Source of the DNA: Apteryx mantelli | Taxonomy: Eukaryota > Chordata > Aves > Apterygiformes > Apterygidae | Length of the DNA: 64,000 bases | Assembly (NCBI RefSeq): GCF_036417845.1 | Contig: NC_090011.1 | Location: forward strand, 2,190,726 to 2,254,725 | Direction: 5' to 3' | Part shown: positions 1 to 9,965 of the stretch, in pieces | How positions within the stretch are numbered: the stretch's first letter is position 1 | How the letters are laid out: every line of letters starts with the position of its first letter | Notes under the pieces: model-generated | What the model was told of the DNA's origin: nothing | Database searches by the model: none | What the model saw: only the letters and a program-made list of their open reading frames with translations | Translations under genes and position numbers: made by a program

Positions 1-80
1 CTGCGACCCGGCGCCCTGCCCCCCCCCGGGGCGCCCCGTCCCCCCCCCACGGCGCTCACGGCCCCCCCGCCCCCCCGCAG

Positions 81-1711
81 ACCCTGTACGCGGCGCTGCC
101 CGCCCTGCTGGAGAGCAACCCCTTCCTGGGGCCGGGCGAGCCGAGCGCGGCGCCCGAGCTGGGCAGCCTCCCCGAGGGGCTGCGAGCCGCCCTGGCCGTC
201 TACGGCGCCACCCTGGAGCTGGGCCGCGACTGCCAGCTGCACCCCGACCTCGTCTCGCAGACCTTCGGCTACCTCTTCTTCTTCTCCAACGCCTCCCTCT
301 TCAACACTCTCATGGAGAGAGGTGGGCGCCCCGGATGCCTGGGCCCCCGCGGGGGCTGTGCGGGGGGCGCCCCGGACGCCTGGGCCCCCATGGGGCGAAG
401 GGGGGGTGTCCCAGATGCTTGGGCCGCTGTGGGTTGTGGGGGGGGTGCCCCGGACGCCTGGGTCCCCAAGGGGGCTGTGGGGGGCGTCCCGGACGCCTGG
501 GTCCCCAAGGGGGCTGTGGGGGGTGCCCGGACGCCTGGGCCCCCGTGGGGCGAGGGGGGGCATCCCAGACGCCTGGGCCCCCACGGGGGGAGGAGGGGCG
601 TCCCGGACACCTAGGCCCCCAAGGGGATGAGGAGGGGAGTCCCGGACTCCTGGGCCCCCGTGGGGTGTGAGGGGATGTCCCGGACGCCTGGGCCCCCCTG
701 CGGAACACAGAGGGCCGGGGCTGCAGGCAAGGGGGGGGCCCGGACGCCTGGGCCCCAGCCCTACGCAGCGGCGCCCCCTCCCTTCCCCCCCCCACCCCCC
801 CCCCTGCCCCGGTGCCCCCAGTTTCCTCCCATTGTCCAGGCCGGTATCTGCAGGAAGCCGCCGGTTTCCGTCCCGCTCCTTCCTGCGGGAAGCGGGGCCC
901 GGAGGGGGGGGTTGTGGGGGGGAGGGGGCGCAGCAGCAGCGGCCCCGCCCCCCCCGCTGACCCCCCCCCTCCTCGCCCCCCCCCCCCCCCAGGCTCCGCA
1001 GGCCCCTTTTTCCAGTGGTCGCGGGCCGTGCGCATCCGCACCAACCTGGACCTGGTGCTGGACTGGCTGCAGGGCGTGGGGCTGGGCGACATCGCCGCCG
1101 AGTTCTTCCGCAAGCTCTCGGCCACCGCCAACCTGCTCTGCACCCCCAAGAGCAGCCTCAGCAAGGTGCGTGGGGGGCCGGGGCTGGGGGGGGGGCTGCC
1201 CCCAAAGCGGGACCCCCCCCCGACCCCCCGCTGTGCCCCCCCTCCCTTCCTCCGCAGGCCACGTGGGCCCGGCTGCGCGGCGAGTACCCGGCGCTGACGC
1301 CGGCGCAGCTGCACCACGTGCTGAGCCACTATCAGCTGGGGCCGGGCCGGGCCTATCCCGAGGGCTGGAGCCCCCCGGCCGAGGAACGGGAGCAGGTCGC
1401 CACCGGTGAGTCCATCCGTCCGTCCGTCCGTCCCCCCGCGTGCGTCCCCCCCCCCTCTCCGCGGCCCTCGCCCCGCGTCCCGTCACCGCCCGCCTCCTCC
1501 TCCTCGCGCAGGCGACATCTTCGAGAGCTTCACGGAGCACCCGCCGCTCATCCTGCCGGGCGACGGCTTCCGGCTGCGGCCCGGCGAGGCCGTGAGCGAC
1601 GAGGCGCTGCACCGCCACCTCTGCCGCCTGCGCCGCTTCCTCTGGGAGCTGGAGCAGGGAACGCTGCCCGCCAACCAGCGCGCCGCCTATGGCCTGGAGG
1701 GCGCCGCCTGA
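81..1711 (+). CDS. RASIP1: Ras-interacting protein 1, C-terminal part (4 exons)
   Basis: RASIP1 is an endothelial Rap1/Ras effector needed for vessel lumen formation. Only the last four coding exons are in the window: 81-321, 993-1165, 1258-1405 and 1512-1711 (stop TGA). All junctions are GT-AG and the phases agree throughout. The first exon carries the DIL-domain sequence around HPDLVSQTFGYLFFFSNASL and the second continues with RTNLDLVLDWLQG; both match human RASIP1 closely as I know it. The last exon holds GDIFESF and a Leu/Arg-rich end. The gene starts left of the window, and bases 1-80 are the end of an intron. Its neighbour IZUMO1, in tail-to-tail orientation, is also its neighbour in human 19q13.33. 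I am very sure of the identity. Confidence 0.95.
300..770. repeat. Cluster of the CCCGGACGCCTGGGCCC motif, RASIP1 intron
   Basis: A degenerate tandem array fills the first intron. The 17-bp core CCCGGACGCCTGGGCCC recurs about every 30-60 bases with G-rich spacers. It is one of many clusters of this motif in the window. Open frames across it are by-products of its composition. Confidence 0.85.
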
Positions 1712-1729
1712 CCCCCGCCCGCGCCCCGG

Positions 1730-2620
1730 GGGACAGCCGGACGCGCCGAGGGACCGCCGGGCACCCCTGGGGAACAGCCGGATGCGCCGAGGGACCGCCG
1801 GGCACCTCAGGCCACTGCCGGCTCCCCCGGGGAACAGCCGGACGCACCGAGGGACCGCCGGGCATCTCAGGCTGCTGCCAGCTTCCCCGGGGAACAACCG
1901 GACGCACCGAGGGACCGCCGGGCACCCCTGGGGAACAGCCGGATGCACCGAGGGACCGCCGGGCATCTCAGGCTGCTGCCAGCTTCCCCGGGGAACAACC
2001 GGACGCACCGAGGGACCGCCAGGCACCTTGGGCCGCTGCCGGCTTCCCCGGGGAACAGCCGGACGCACCGAGGGACCGCCGGGCATCTCAGGCTGCTGCC
2101 AGCTTCCCCGGGGAACAACCGGACGCACCGAGGGACCGCCAGGCACCTTGGGCCGCTGCCGGCTTCCCCGGGGAACAGCCGGACGCACCGAGGGACCGCC
2201 GGGCATCTCAGGCTGCTGCCAGCTTCCCCGGGGAACAACCGGACGCACCGAGGGACCGCCGGGCACCTCGGGCCGCTGCCGGCTCCCCCGGGGAACAACC
2301 GGACGCACCGAGGGACCGCCGGGCACCTTGGGCCGCTGCCAGCACCCCCGGGGAACAGCCGGACGCACCGAGGGACCGCTGGTTGTCTCAGGGGAACAAC
2401 CGGACACACCAAGGGACCACCGGTTACCTCGACCTGTTGCCGGCACCCCTGGGGAACAACTGGACGCACTGAGGGACCGCCAGTCACCTCAGGGGACTGT
2501 TGGCACCCTCAGGGAACAACCGGCTACACTGAGGGACCGCCAGTTGCCTTGGAGGAACAACCAGCGACCCCGGGGAACAACTGGACGTCCCAAGGTACCG
2601 CCGGATGCCCCGAGGGACCT
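1730..2620. repeat. 60-bp minisatellite with 120-bp higher-order unit, RASIP1 3' UTR
   Basis: Right after the RASIP1 stop, a 60-bp unit containing GGGGAACAACCGGACGCACC repeats about fourteen times and decays at the right end. From about 1981 to 2220 two variants alternate, so the array repeats as 120-bp pairs. It lies between the stop codon and the only good poly(A) signal, so it should be transcribed as 3' UTR. All frames stay open because 60 is divisible by three; I see no coding evidence. Confidence 0.9.
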
Positions 2621-2718
2621 GTTGCCCCCCAAGGGCGCCCCCGGAGGACCCGTGGGGTGGGGGCTCCAGCTGCCCCCCCCCCGGCACCGGCCGGCACCTC
2701 CGTGTCCCCCCAGCAGCC

Positions 2719-2724
2719 AATAAA
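2719..2724 (+). terminator. RASIP1: Poly(A) signal AATAAA of RASIP1
   Basis: This is a canonical AATAAA about 1 kb after the RASIP1 stop codon, just beyond the minisatellite. No other AATAAA lies between the two. Confidence 0.75.
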
Positions 2725-3308
2725 CAGCCTGGCGCCACCGCTGCCGCCCGGACGCCTGGGTCCTCACCGGGGGGGGAACACGCCTGGCACACGCATGTGC
2801 AGCCCCTGCGTGTGTGTGGGGGGGGCCCGGGGGGGGGAAACGCCGCCACCAAACCCTATCGGCCACATTGGGGCTGGGGGGGGGGACAGGTGGCATCTGC
2901 CACTGCCACAAAGGACCCCCGTGCTGCCCCCCCCGGATGCCTGGGTCCCCTGGGGGGGGGTTGGGGGGGTCCCGGATGCCTGGGCCCCGCCTTTCCCTGG
3001 GGAAGGCGCGGAACCCTGGGGGGGGGGAAGGGGCTGGTGTTGGGTGTCGCAGCAGATGGTGGTGCCCCGTGGTGGGGGGGGGGCAGGAGGGGGGAGGTCC
3101 CAGCTGCTGCCCCCCTGAGTGATGTCACCACCCCCAAAAAGGGGGGGGGTCCCTCCACCCCCCCTGGACAGACAGACCGCAGCCCCCAATGCTGGTGGGT
3201 GTGGGGGGCCCTGGGACCTCCCCCCCCAGGACCCTGCCGGGCCCAAATCCCCCCCCAGAGCTCCCCAAAACAGAAAGGACCCAGGCGTCCGGGAGCTCTG
3301 CGGGTCCC
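2725..3308. other. Spacer between convergent RASIP1 and IZUMO1
   Basis: This stretch separates two convergent 3' ends. It is G/C-homopolymer rich and holds three scattered copies of the CCCGGATGCCTGGG-type motif. I see no exon-like sequence. Confidence 0.6.
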
Positions 3309-3314
3309 TTTATT
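3309..3314 (-). terminator. IZUMO1: Poly(A) signal of IZUMO1
   Basis: TTTATT on the plus strand reads AATAAA on the gene strand. It overlaps the likely stop codon in the last exon, giving almost no 3' UTR before the signal. Confidence 0.65.
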
Positions 3315-5631
3315 GCTGCGGGGGGGGGGTCCGGGGGGGCCCCGCCGTCCCCGGAGTCGCCCCGGCGGCGCAGGCAGGCCCTGGGGAGGGGGCGGAGACA
3401 GCGGAGTGGGCGGGGCCAGGCCACGCCTACGCCCACCCGGCCGCGACCACGGGTACAGTGGCACCTCGAGCCCCGCCTTCTATCCCTTTGGCCACGCCCA
3501 CAGAGGCGGAGCACCTCCGCGGGGAGTCCAGTGGGCGGGGTTGGGGGAAATGGGCGTGTCCTCTCAGGCCCCGCCCCCTCCCCCTCTCACCAGGCGGCGG
3601 CTGCGGCGGCGACAGCGGCGAAGCCGGAAGCGGCGGCGGCGGCGGCGGCTCGGGCGGGCGCGGGGCGGCGCGGCGGCGGCGGGGCCGGGGGGCGCCAGCG
3701 GGGCTCCGCCGCCGTCACTGCAGGGGGAAGGGGGGGGTCAGCACCGGGACGCCGCGGGCCTCCCCTCCCCCGGACGCCGGGGCCCCCCCGTGCCGTCCCG
3801 TCGCCGGCGACCTGTGACGGTGAAGCGGAGCTCGGAGCAGAGCTCGCCCCGCGGGTTGCGCATCTCGCAGCGGTACCGGCCCGACTCGTTGCCCGTCACC
3901 TGCTTCTGCACCAGGAAGGCGTCGGGGCCGGACACGAGCCGCTGCTCCCCCGGCGGCGCCGCCTGCGGGGCCGGGAGCGTCGGGGGGGGGGTCTGGGGGG
4001 GTCTCCCGGTGCCCCGGGGGGGGGGTCTCCGGTGGGGGGCCCAGCCGTACCCGGTAGAAGATGTAGGTCTTGGTGCCGTGGGCCGCCCGGTGCCAGGCCA
4101 GGCCACAGTCCAGGATCAGGTCTTCGTCCTCCGCCACCGAGAGCCGCCGCTCTGCGGGGGGGGGGGCAGAGTCGCCACCCCCGGGACCCCCCCAAACCTG
4201 CGCCCCCAGGATCCCCCAAACTGCACCCCAAAACCCCCTCAACCTGCCTCCGCCGGAACCCCTGAACTGGGTCCCCCGGGACCCCCAAAGCTCCCTCCTC
4301 CAGGACCCCCCAAAATCTCCCCTGGGCCCCCCAGACCTGCATCCCCTGGGATCCCCCAATCCTGCCCCCTGGCACCCCCAAACTGTGTCCCCCCAGGAGC
4401 CCCCAAAGCTGCATTTCCCAGGACCCCCAAACTGGGTCACCCGGGACCCCCAGTCCTGCCCCCCGGGGCCCCCCAGTCCTGCCCCCCGGGGCCCTGCTCA
4501 CCGCCACAGAGCAGCCCCCGCATGCAGGAGAAGAGGGAGGTGTTGCAGGACCAGCAGTCGATCCAGACCTGCTCCATGCGCCCTACGCGGGGGCCGACCA
4601 GGTGGGGGGGGGTCGGGGGGGGCTGTGACCCCCCCAACCGGCCCCCCCCACCCTGCCCCCCCCCCACTCACCGCAGTTATTGGGGCAAAATGCTGCAAGA
4701 GGAGAAAAGGGGGGGGGTGAGACCGCAATGGGGCTGCGGGGGGGGGATCCCAGGGGGAGGTCGGGGTCTTGCCTTCGCTCTGGAAGCGCCGCATGAGCTG
4801 CTCGAAGTGATCCTTGACCTCCTGCAGCATCCAGTAGAGCTCGTTGAAGACCCGCTCATCTGGGGGGGGGAGGCAGCCCTGTGAGCCGCCGCTGCCACTG
4901 ACCCCACCATTAGGTTCCAGAGTTAACACACCCTCCTGCTAGTGCCCGCCATTAGGTTCCAGAGTTAACATCTTCCTCCCTTTTGAGCTGCTGCTCCTGC
5001 TGACCCCCACCATTAGGCTCCAGAGTTAACACCTCCCTCCCCTGTGAGCTGCTGTGCCTGGGACCTGTGCCTGAACTGGGACCATTAGGTCCCAGAGTTA
5101 ACACCCACCTCCCACTGATCCCCACCATTAGGATCCAGAGTTAACACCCCCCCGTGGGGTTCCTGGTGGGGTTAGTGGTGCCATTTTGCACCCCCCCCCC
5201 ACTGGGGGGGGTTCTGGGGGGGGATCTGCTGTCACCTTGGTAGTTTTGCTCCATGACGCGACCCACGGTCCGGCGGAAGTGGGTGGAGGCTTCGTGCAGT
5301 GTGTTCTCGTCTGGGAAGGGGGGCGCAGGGTTTCGGGAGGGGTTCAGGGGGGTTTCAGGGCGCCCAGCCGGGGACGGGGCCCCCCCTCACCAATGACGCC
5401 CATGAAGGTGGCAGGGTGGCGGGGCAGGGCGGCCAGGCCGCGCAGGCCGCTGCGCAGCAGGGCGGCCACCCGGGCCCGGAGCTCGGGCTGCCGCGGCAGC
5501 GCCCGCGCCAGGTAGGGCCCCACCAGGGCGCCCAGGGCCCGCGCCGCCCCCGGCTCGCACAGCAGGCACCCGCCGGCCCCCGCCGCCGCCGCCAGCGCCA
5601 GCGCAGCGCCGCCGCCACCACCCCCCCGCAT
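3310..5631 (-). CDS. IZUMO1: Izumo sperm-egg fusion protein 1
   Basis: IZUMO1 is the sperm membrane Ig-superfamily protein needed for sperm-egg fusion. Nine exons read on the minus strand: 5391-5631, 5236-5310, 4773-4859, 4672-4692, 4502-4582, 4051-4151, 3812-3962, 3591-3717 and about 3310-3380. The N-terminal CxxC (C22, C25) sits where human has it. Exon 3 gives NELYWMLQEV, the 21-bp exon 4 gives AFCPNNC, exon 5 the hinge cysteines, and exons 6-7 the Ig-like domain with LILDCGLAWH and GRYRCE. Exon 8 encodes an Ala-rich stretch, probably the membrane helix, followed by LRRR. Intron 3 uses a GC donor. The last exon lacks an in-frame stop before the poly(A) signal; a one-base shift in its C run would give TAA at 3310-3312, so the 3' end is uncertain. 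ATG at 5631 starts a signal-peptide-like Ala/Leu stretch. Confidence 0.86.
4900..5150. repeat. Short tandem array, IZUMO1 intron 2
   Basis: Five copies of a unit containing ACCATTAGGTTCCAGAGTTA occur at 40-75-base spacing. They are less GC-rich than their surroundings and contain GTTAAC palindromes. Confidence 0.75.
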
Positions 5632-5639
5632 CCTCCCCG

Positions 5640-6180
5640 TGGGATGCGCCCCTGGCAGGCCACGCCCCTGGCAGGCCACGCCCTGGCAGGCCACGCCCCC
5701 AAGGGAACACCCCCCCCCCAAGCCCACACTCCCTGCAGGGAGCCCTGCTGCTAGGCCACGCCCCCTTCGGGGAGAATCTCTGTGAGGCCACGCCCCCCAG
5801 AGAGGACCACTATGAGGTCACACACTCTAGGCCTCACCCCACAGGGAGAGCCCACTAAGCCACGCCCCTGCTAGCTCCTCCTCCCCCCCACGGTGCCCTC
5901 CTACTTGGCCAAGTCCCTGCAGGGAATCCTGCCTAGGCCACGCCTCCCCGCTAGGCCACGCCCACCAGGGGACCCTCCATGGGGTCATGCTGCTATAAGC
6001 CACGCCCCACTCTAGGCCACGCCCCTGCTAGCGGGGGGGGCAGGGGAGCCCTTCCACTAGCCCAAGCCCCTGTGGGGAAACCCTGCTAGGCTCCGCCCCC
6101 TCTAGGACATCCCCCAATAGGCCACACCTCCAGCAGGGGACCTCCCATCAAGCCACGCCCCTCATAGGTGCCCCCCCTTG
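5640..6180. repeat. GGCCACGCCCC-rich spacer upstream of IZUMO1
   Basis: About twenty copies of GGCCACGCCC/TAGGCCACGCCC lie directly upstream of the IZUMO1 start. Each is also a GC/CACCC-box core for Sp/KLF factors. No exon is seen. Confidence 0.65.
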
Positions 6181-6362
6181 CCAATTGGCCACACCTCTTG
6201 TGGGGACCTTCCTGCTAAGCCCCACCCCCTGTGGGAAGCCCCACCCCCTGTCCTGGCCACACCTCCAGCATGGAGACACCCCCACCATAGCCACGCCCCC
6301 CCAGAACTGCTCCACCCCCAGCAGCACCCTAGGCCTGTCTGGGATGACATCACCGCTAATCT

Positions 6363-6726
6363 GTTTCCATGGTAACAGGCTGGGTGGGGCTGGGGTCCGG
6401 GTGACTGTGTTCCCCCCCAGCCAGCCTGTTTCCATGGTAACAGGCAGGCCAGGACTCTATGGTCTGGATTCTGGAGGTCCAGGTCTCTATGGTTTTTGGC
6501 TGGAGGGACCAGATCTCTATGATTTTGGACCTGGAGGACCAAATCTCTATGGTTTGGAGCCCGGAGATCCAGATCTCCCTGGTTTTGGGCCTGGAGGTTG
6601 GGGCGCCGTCACTGCCAGCCCGTTCCCACGGTAACGGGGCAGGGCGGGTGGGGGTTGCCGCTACCCCTAGGTCGTGTCTCCATGGCTACGGGTCAGGGGT
6701 CACCCCTGGGCTGTCTCCATGGTAAC
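6363..6726. promoter_or_regulatory. Cluster of five RFX X-box-like sites
   Basis: Five 14-mers of the form GTNNCCATGGNAAC lie at 6363, 6428 (both GTTTCCATGGTAAC), 6622 (GTTCCCACGGTAAC), 6676 (GTCTCCATGGCTAC) and 6713 (GTCTCCATGGTAAC). The right half matches the X-box half-site RGYAAC in four of them; the left halves deviate from consensus. They sit between divergent IZUMO1 and ISOC2, 0.7-1.1 kb from the IZUMO1 ATG. RFX2 drives spermatid genes in mammals, so control of IZUMO1 is plausible; this is inference. Confidence 0.5.
6440..6600. repeat. 30-35-bp tandem repeat between X-box sites
   Basis: About five copies of a unit containing ATCTCTATGGTTTTGGACCTGG occupy the gap between the second and third X-box-like sites. 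Confidence 0.6.
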
Positions 6727-6917
6727 AGGCCGGGGGTGGGGCCCACAGTGACACTGGGGGGGGGGGGTGACAGCTTCCCGCATACCAGAGCGCCCCACAC
6801 TCGCCCCATGGACCCCGACCCCACCCCCCAGGGGACCCAGGCATCCGGGCGCCTCCCCCTTCCCCACGCTCGGGTTAAAAACAAGAAGTGCGCCTGGCCC
6901 TTTAAGGGCTCCCTGCT

Positions 6918-7277
6918 TACGTCACCACCACCGCCCCCTCTTCTGATTGGCGGAGCTGCTGCTGGGGGCGTGGCCTTGAGAACTTTCCACTAATACCGCT
7001 GATGCGACCTCTGACAGGCTTCTGGGGAGCATGTCCCGCCCCCTCCTTCTCTGATTGGCCAGTGCTCCATAGGGGGCGTGGCTTAAGAGGCCGGCAATGG
7101 GGGGGGTGGAGGTGCTGCTACTCCTCTCTGATTGGGCAGAACTGTGTCAGGGGCGTGGCCAGGAGGAGAGCGCTGCTGGGGGGGCGGGAGCGGCGCCTTT
7201 TGATTGGCTGGGAGCGGGAAGGGAAGGGGCGGGGCCTGGGGGTACCTGGGGCCCGGCGGGCAGCGGGCGCTGATTGG
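6918..7277 (+). promoter_or_regulatory. ISOC2: ISOC2 promoter region with five CCAAT boxes
   Basis: Five inverted CCAAT boxes (ATTGG) occur at 6946, 7054, 7131, 7203 and 7273, with TTACGTCACC at about 6917 and GGGGCGTGGC boxes between them. This is a TATA-less, CpG-island layout typical of housekeeping genes. It lies upstream of the ISOC2 ATG at 7596. Confidence 0.55.
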
Positions 7278-7339
7278 CTGCGGCAGGGGGTCGCGGAGCG
7301 CAGGTGAGGGGGGGGCGGCCCGGGTCAGGGGTCACGGGG

Positions 7340-7590
7340 GGGGGGGGCGCCCACACGTGTGCATCACGGTGCACACGCGTGTGCCGGGCGCGAGGCAGGA
7401 GGGGCCTCCCGGCCCGTGACCCCCGGGTTGTGTCCTCGTGCGGGCCGCACGTGGGTCGCGCAGCCCCGGCGTGCACGGGGGACAGGTCACACGCGTGCGC
7501 GGGGCAACTGACACGCATGTGCAGGGCGGCTCACGCGTGTGCGGGGCAGCTTGCACACGCGTGTGCCTCACGCGTGCGGCGCTCGCAGGG
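7340..7590. repeat. CACGCGTGTG-rich tract before ISOC2
   Basis: Alternating purine-pyrimidine repeats of CACACGCGTGTGC type end just before the ISOC2 ATG and probably fall in its 5' UTR or core promoter. Such sequence favours Z-DNA. Confidence 0.6.
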
Positions 7591-7595
7591 CGGCC

Positions 7596-9747
7596 ATGGC
7601 CGGGGCCCGGCTGGGCAAGGTGACGCCGGCAGCAGCATCCTCTTCCTCTGCGACATGCAGGAGCGTTCCGGCCCAGCGTCGCCTTCTTCCCCCAGATCGT
7701 CGCCGTCGCCGCCTCTGCTCCAGGTACCCGGGGCCCAGGCGTCCGGGAGCCCGACGCCCCTCTGACCCCGCCCCCCCCCAGGGCCCAGGCGTCCGGGAGC
7801 CCGATGCCCCTCTGAGCCCACCCCCCCTAGGGACCCAGGAATCCAGGTGGTCCCACTCCTCCCTCCCTGCCCCCCCCCCAGGGGACCTAGGTGTCCGGGC
7901 ACCTTTGCAGGGGACCCAGGCGTCCAGGTGTCCCTGATCCACCCCCCCTGGCTCCCCCAGGGGCCCAGGCGTCCGGGTGCTCCCACTTCTTTCCCCCCTG
8001 CGTCCCGGGGGGCCCTGGCATCCGGGCGCCCCCGCTCCTCCCCCCCTGCCCCCTGGGGGGCCCCGGCGTCCGGGCGCCTTGGCGGGCAGTGACGGGTGCC
8101 CGCAGGCGTGCCGGGAGCTGGGGGTGCCGGCGGTGGTGACGGAGCAGCACCCGCGGGCGCTGGGCCCCACCGTGCCCGAGCTGGGCGCCCACGACCTGCC
8201 CAAGCACCCCAAGACCTGCTTCAGCATGGTGGTGCCGGCCGTGGAGGCCGAGCTGCGGGCCCGGCCCGGCCTCGCCTCCGTCCTGCTCTGCGGCATCGAG
8301 ACCCAGGCCTGCATCCTGGTGCGCCCGCGCGGGGGGCCCAGGCGTCCGGGGGGGCCCATGGGGAGGGGGGGACCCAGGCGTCTGGGGGAGGACTTGGGGG
8401 GGAGGGGGAGGACCCAGGCATCCAGGGGGGGCCCAGGCGTCCGGGGGGGTCCACGGGGAGGGGGGGACCCAGGTGTCTGGGGGGGGACTTGGGGGGGAGG
8501 GGGAGGACCCAGGCATCCAGGGGGGGATGCGGGGGGAGGGAGGGGACCCAGGTGTCCGGGAAGACCCTGTGGGGAGGGGGGTTGTTCCTGGAGCTGGGAT
8601 CCAGGCGTCCGGGGGCCCCCAGTGGGTGCAATGCCCCGTGGGTGGTGGTGGGGGGGATGGGCGGGCTCGCCCGGACGCCTGGGCCCCCGGACGCAGCGTG
8701 AGTGTCCTCGTCCCCCCCCAGAGCACGGCGCTGGATCTGCTGGAGCGGGGCCTGGACGTGCACGTGGTGGTGGACGCCTGCTCGTCCCGCAGGTGGGGAC
8801 GCGGGGGGGGGGATGGGGACGTGGGGGGACACACGGCGCTGTGGGGCGCCGTGGGGTGACGTGGGGTGACGCCGAACCGCAGCCAGGTCGACCGGCTGGT
8901 GGCCCTGGGCCGCCTGCGCCAGAGCGGCGCCTTCCTGACCACCAGCGAGAGCCTCATCCTGCAGCTGCTGCGCGACGCCGCCCACCCCCGCTTCCGCCAG
9001 GTGAGCCCCGCCCCCCGGGAGCCCCGCCCCCCTGGGCCACACCCAACGGGAGCCACACCCACCAAGCCCTGCTTGGCCACGCCCCACACAACACCCCCAC
9101 CCGACCCAAACGCAGGGTCATGGTTGGCCACGCCCCCAGCCCCACCCACCTGCTAGACCCGCCCACCAGGTTGCCCAGCCCCACCCACTAAGGCACTGCC
9201 CTTAGCCCCACCCACCAGGTAGCAGCACTTAGCCCTGCCCACCCAGTAACCTGGCCCCGCCCACCAGAGCACTCAGCCCCGCCCACCACACAGCACCCCC
9301 CTTCCCAGCCCCGCCCACCAGGTAACATGGCCCCGCCCACCAGGGAGCTGCCCCAAAGCCCCACCCACTGGGTAGCCCCGCCCCTCCAGCCCTGCCCACC
9401 ACATAGCTACCTGCCAGCCCCGCCCCATTGGCCAGTCTGGCCCCGCCCACCGGGTGTGCTGGCTCCGCCCACCACAATGCCACCTCCTAGCCCCACCCAC
9501 CAGGCACCCCCCCCCAGTGCCACCCCCAGGGAGTCCTGCTGGGCAGATAGCCCCGCCCCCTCCATGTAGCCCCTCCCCTAGCCCCGCCCTCCCCCTAGCC
9601 CTGCCCCCCACGGGTTCGTCAGCGGCTCGTTAGCAGCGGGGGGGGGGGGTCTCATTGCAGGTCCAGCAGCTCATCAAGGAGCCGGCGCCGGACAGCGGGT
9701 TGCTGGGGCTGCTGGGGGGCCCCGGCGTCCTGCCGGGGGAGCAGTGA
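7596..9747 (+). CDS. ISOC2: Isochorismatase domain-containing protein 2
   Basis: ISOC2 is a mitochondrial/cytosolic protein of the isochorismatase-like (cysteine hydrolase) fold; its substrate is not settled. Exons are 7596-7723, 8106-8318, 8722-8792, 8883-9000 and 9661-9747 (TGA), all [16 protein letters not shown] carries the family's N-terminal catalytic Asp region, KTCFSMV and [14 protein letters not shown] surround the catalytic Cys loop, and [13 protein letters not shown] and [15 protein letters not shown] match human ISOC2. Exon 1 cannot be read in one frame: two missing bases and one extra base, near 7627, 7674 and 7713, would restore it and give a 205-codon protein. All three are in or next to short runs, so sequencing error is likely. 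UBE2S-SHISA7-ISOC2 linkage is as in human 19q13.42. Confidence 0.94.
7730..8700. repeat. CCCAGGCGTCCGGG motif clusters, ISOC2 introns 1 and 2
   Basis: Intron 1 (7724-8105) and intron 2 (8319-8721) are built mostly of the 17-bp motif in the GGGCCCAGGCGTCCGGG orientation, about one copy per 30-50 bases. Confidence 0.85.
9010..9600. repeat. AGCCCCGCCCACC array, ISOC2 intron 4
   Basis: About thirty copies of a unit resembling AGCCCCGCCCACCAGGTA fill the intron. It is a dense run of GC boxes with no exon. Confidence 0.75.
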
Positions 9748-9751
9748 ACCG

Positions 9752-9965
9752 CCACGGTCACGCGTGTGCACACGCGTGTGCAAGGCGCCAGGGAGCAATA
9801 AACTCCGCCATGGTCACGCGTGTGCACACACGTGTGCAAGGCGCCAGGGAGCAATAAACACCGCCGTGGTCATGCGTGTGCACACGTGTGTGCGGGGCAC
9901 CGCTGGGAGGGCAATAAACTCCACCATGGTCATGCGTGTGCACACGCGTGTGCAAGGCGCCGGAC
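9752..9965 (+). repeat. ISOC2: 56-60-bp minisatellite carrying three poly(A) signals
   Basis: Four units follow the ISOC2 stop. Each contains CACGCGTGTGCACACGCGTG and GGTCA, and three contain AATAAA, at 9797, 9853 and 9913. The first signal is 50 bases after the stop. ISOC2 cleavage can therefore occur after any of three near-identical signals. Confidence 0.85.

Noticed and set aside
2605-4884. A 759-codon plus-strand open frame across the RASIP1-IZUMO1 interval
   Set aside because: It runs antisense through IZUMO1 exons and G/C homopolymers, with no family similarity; GC-rich DNA has few stops.
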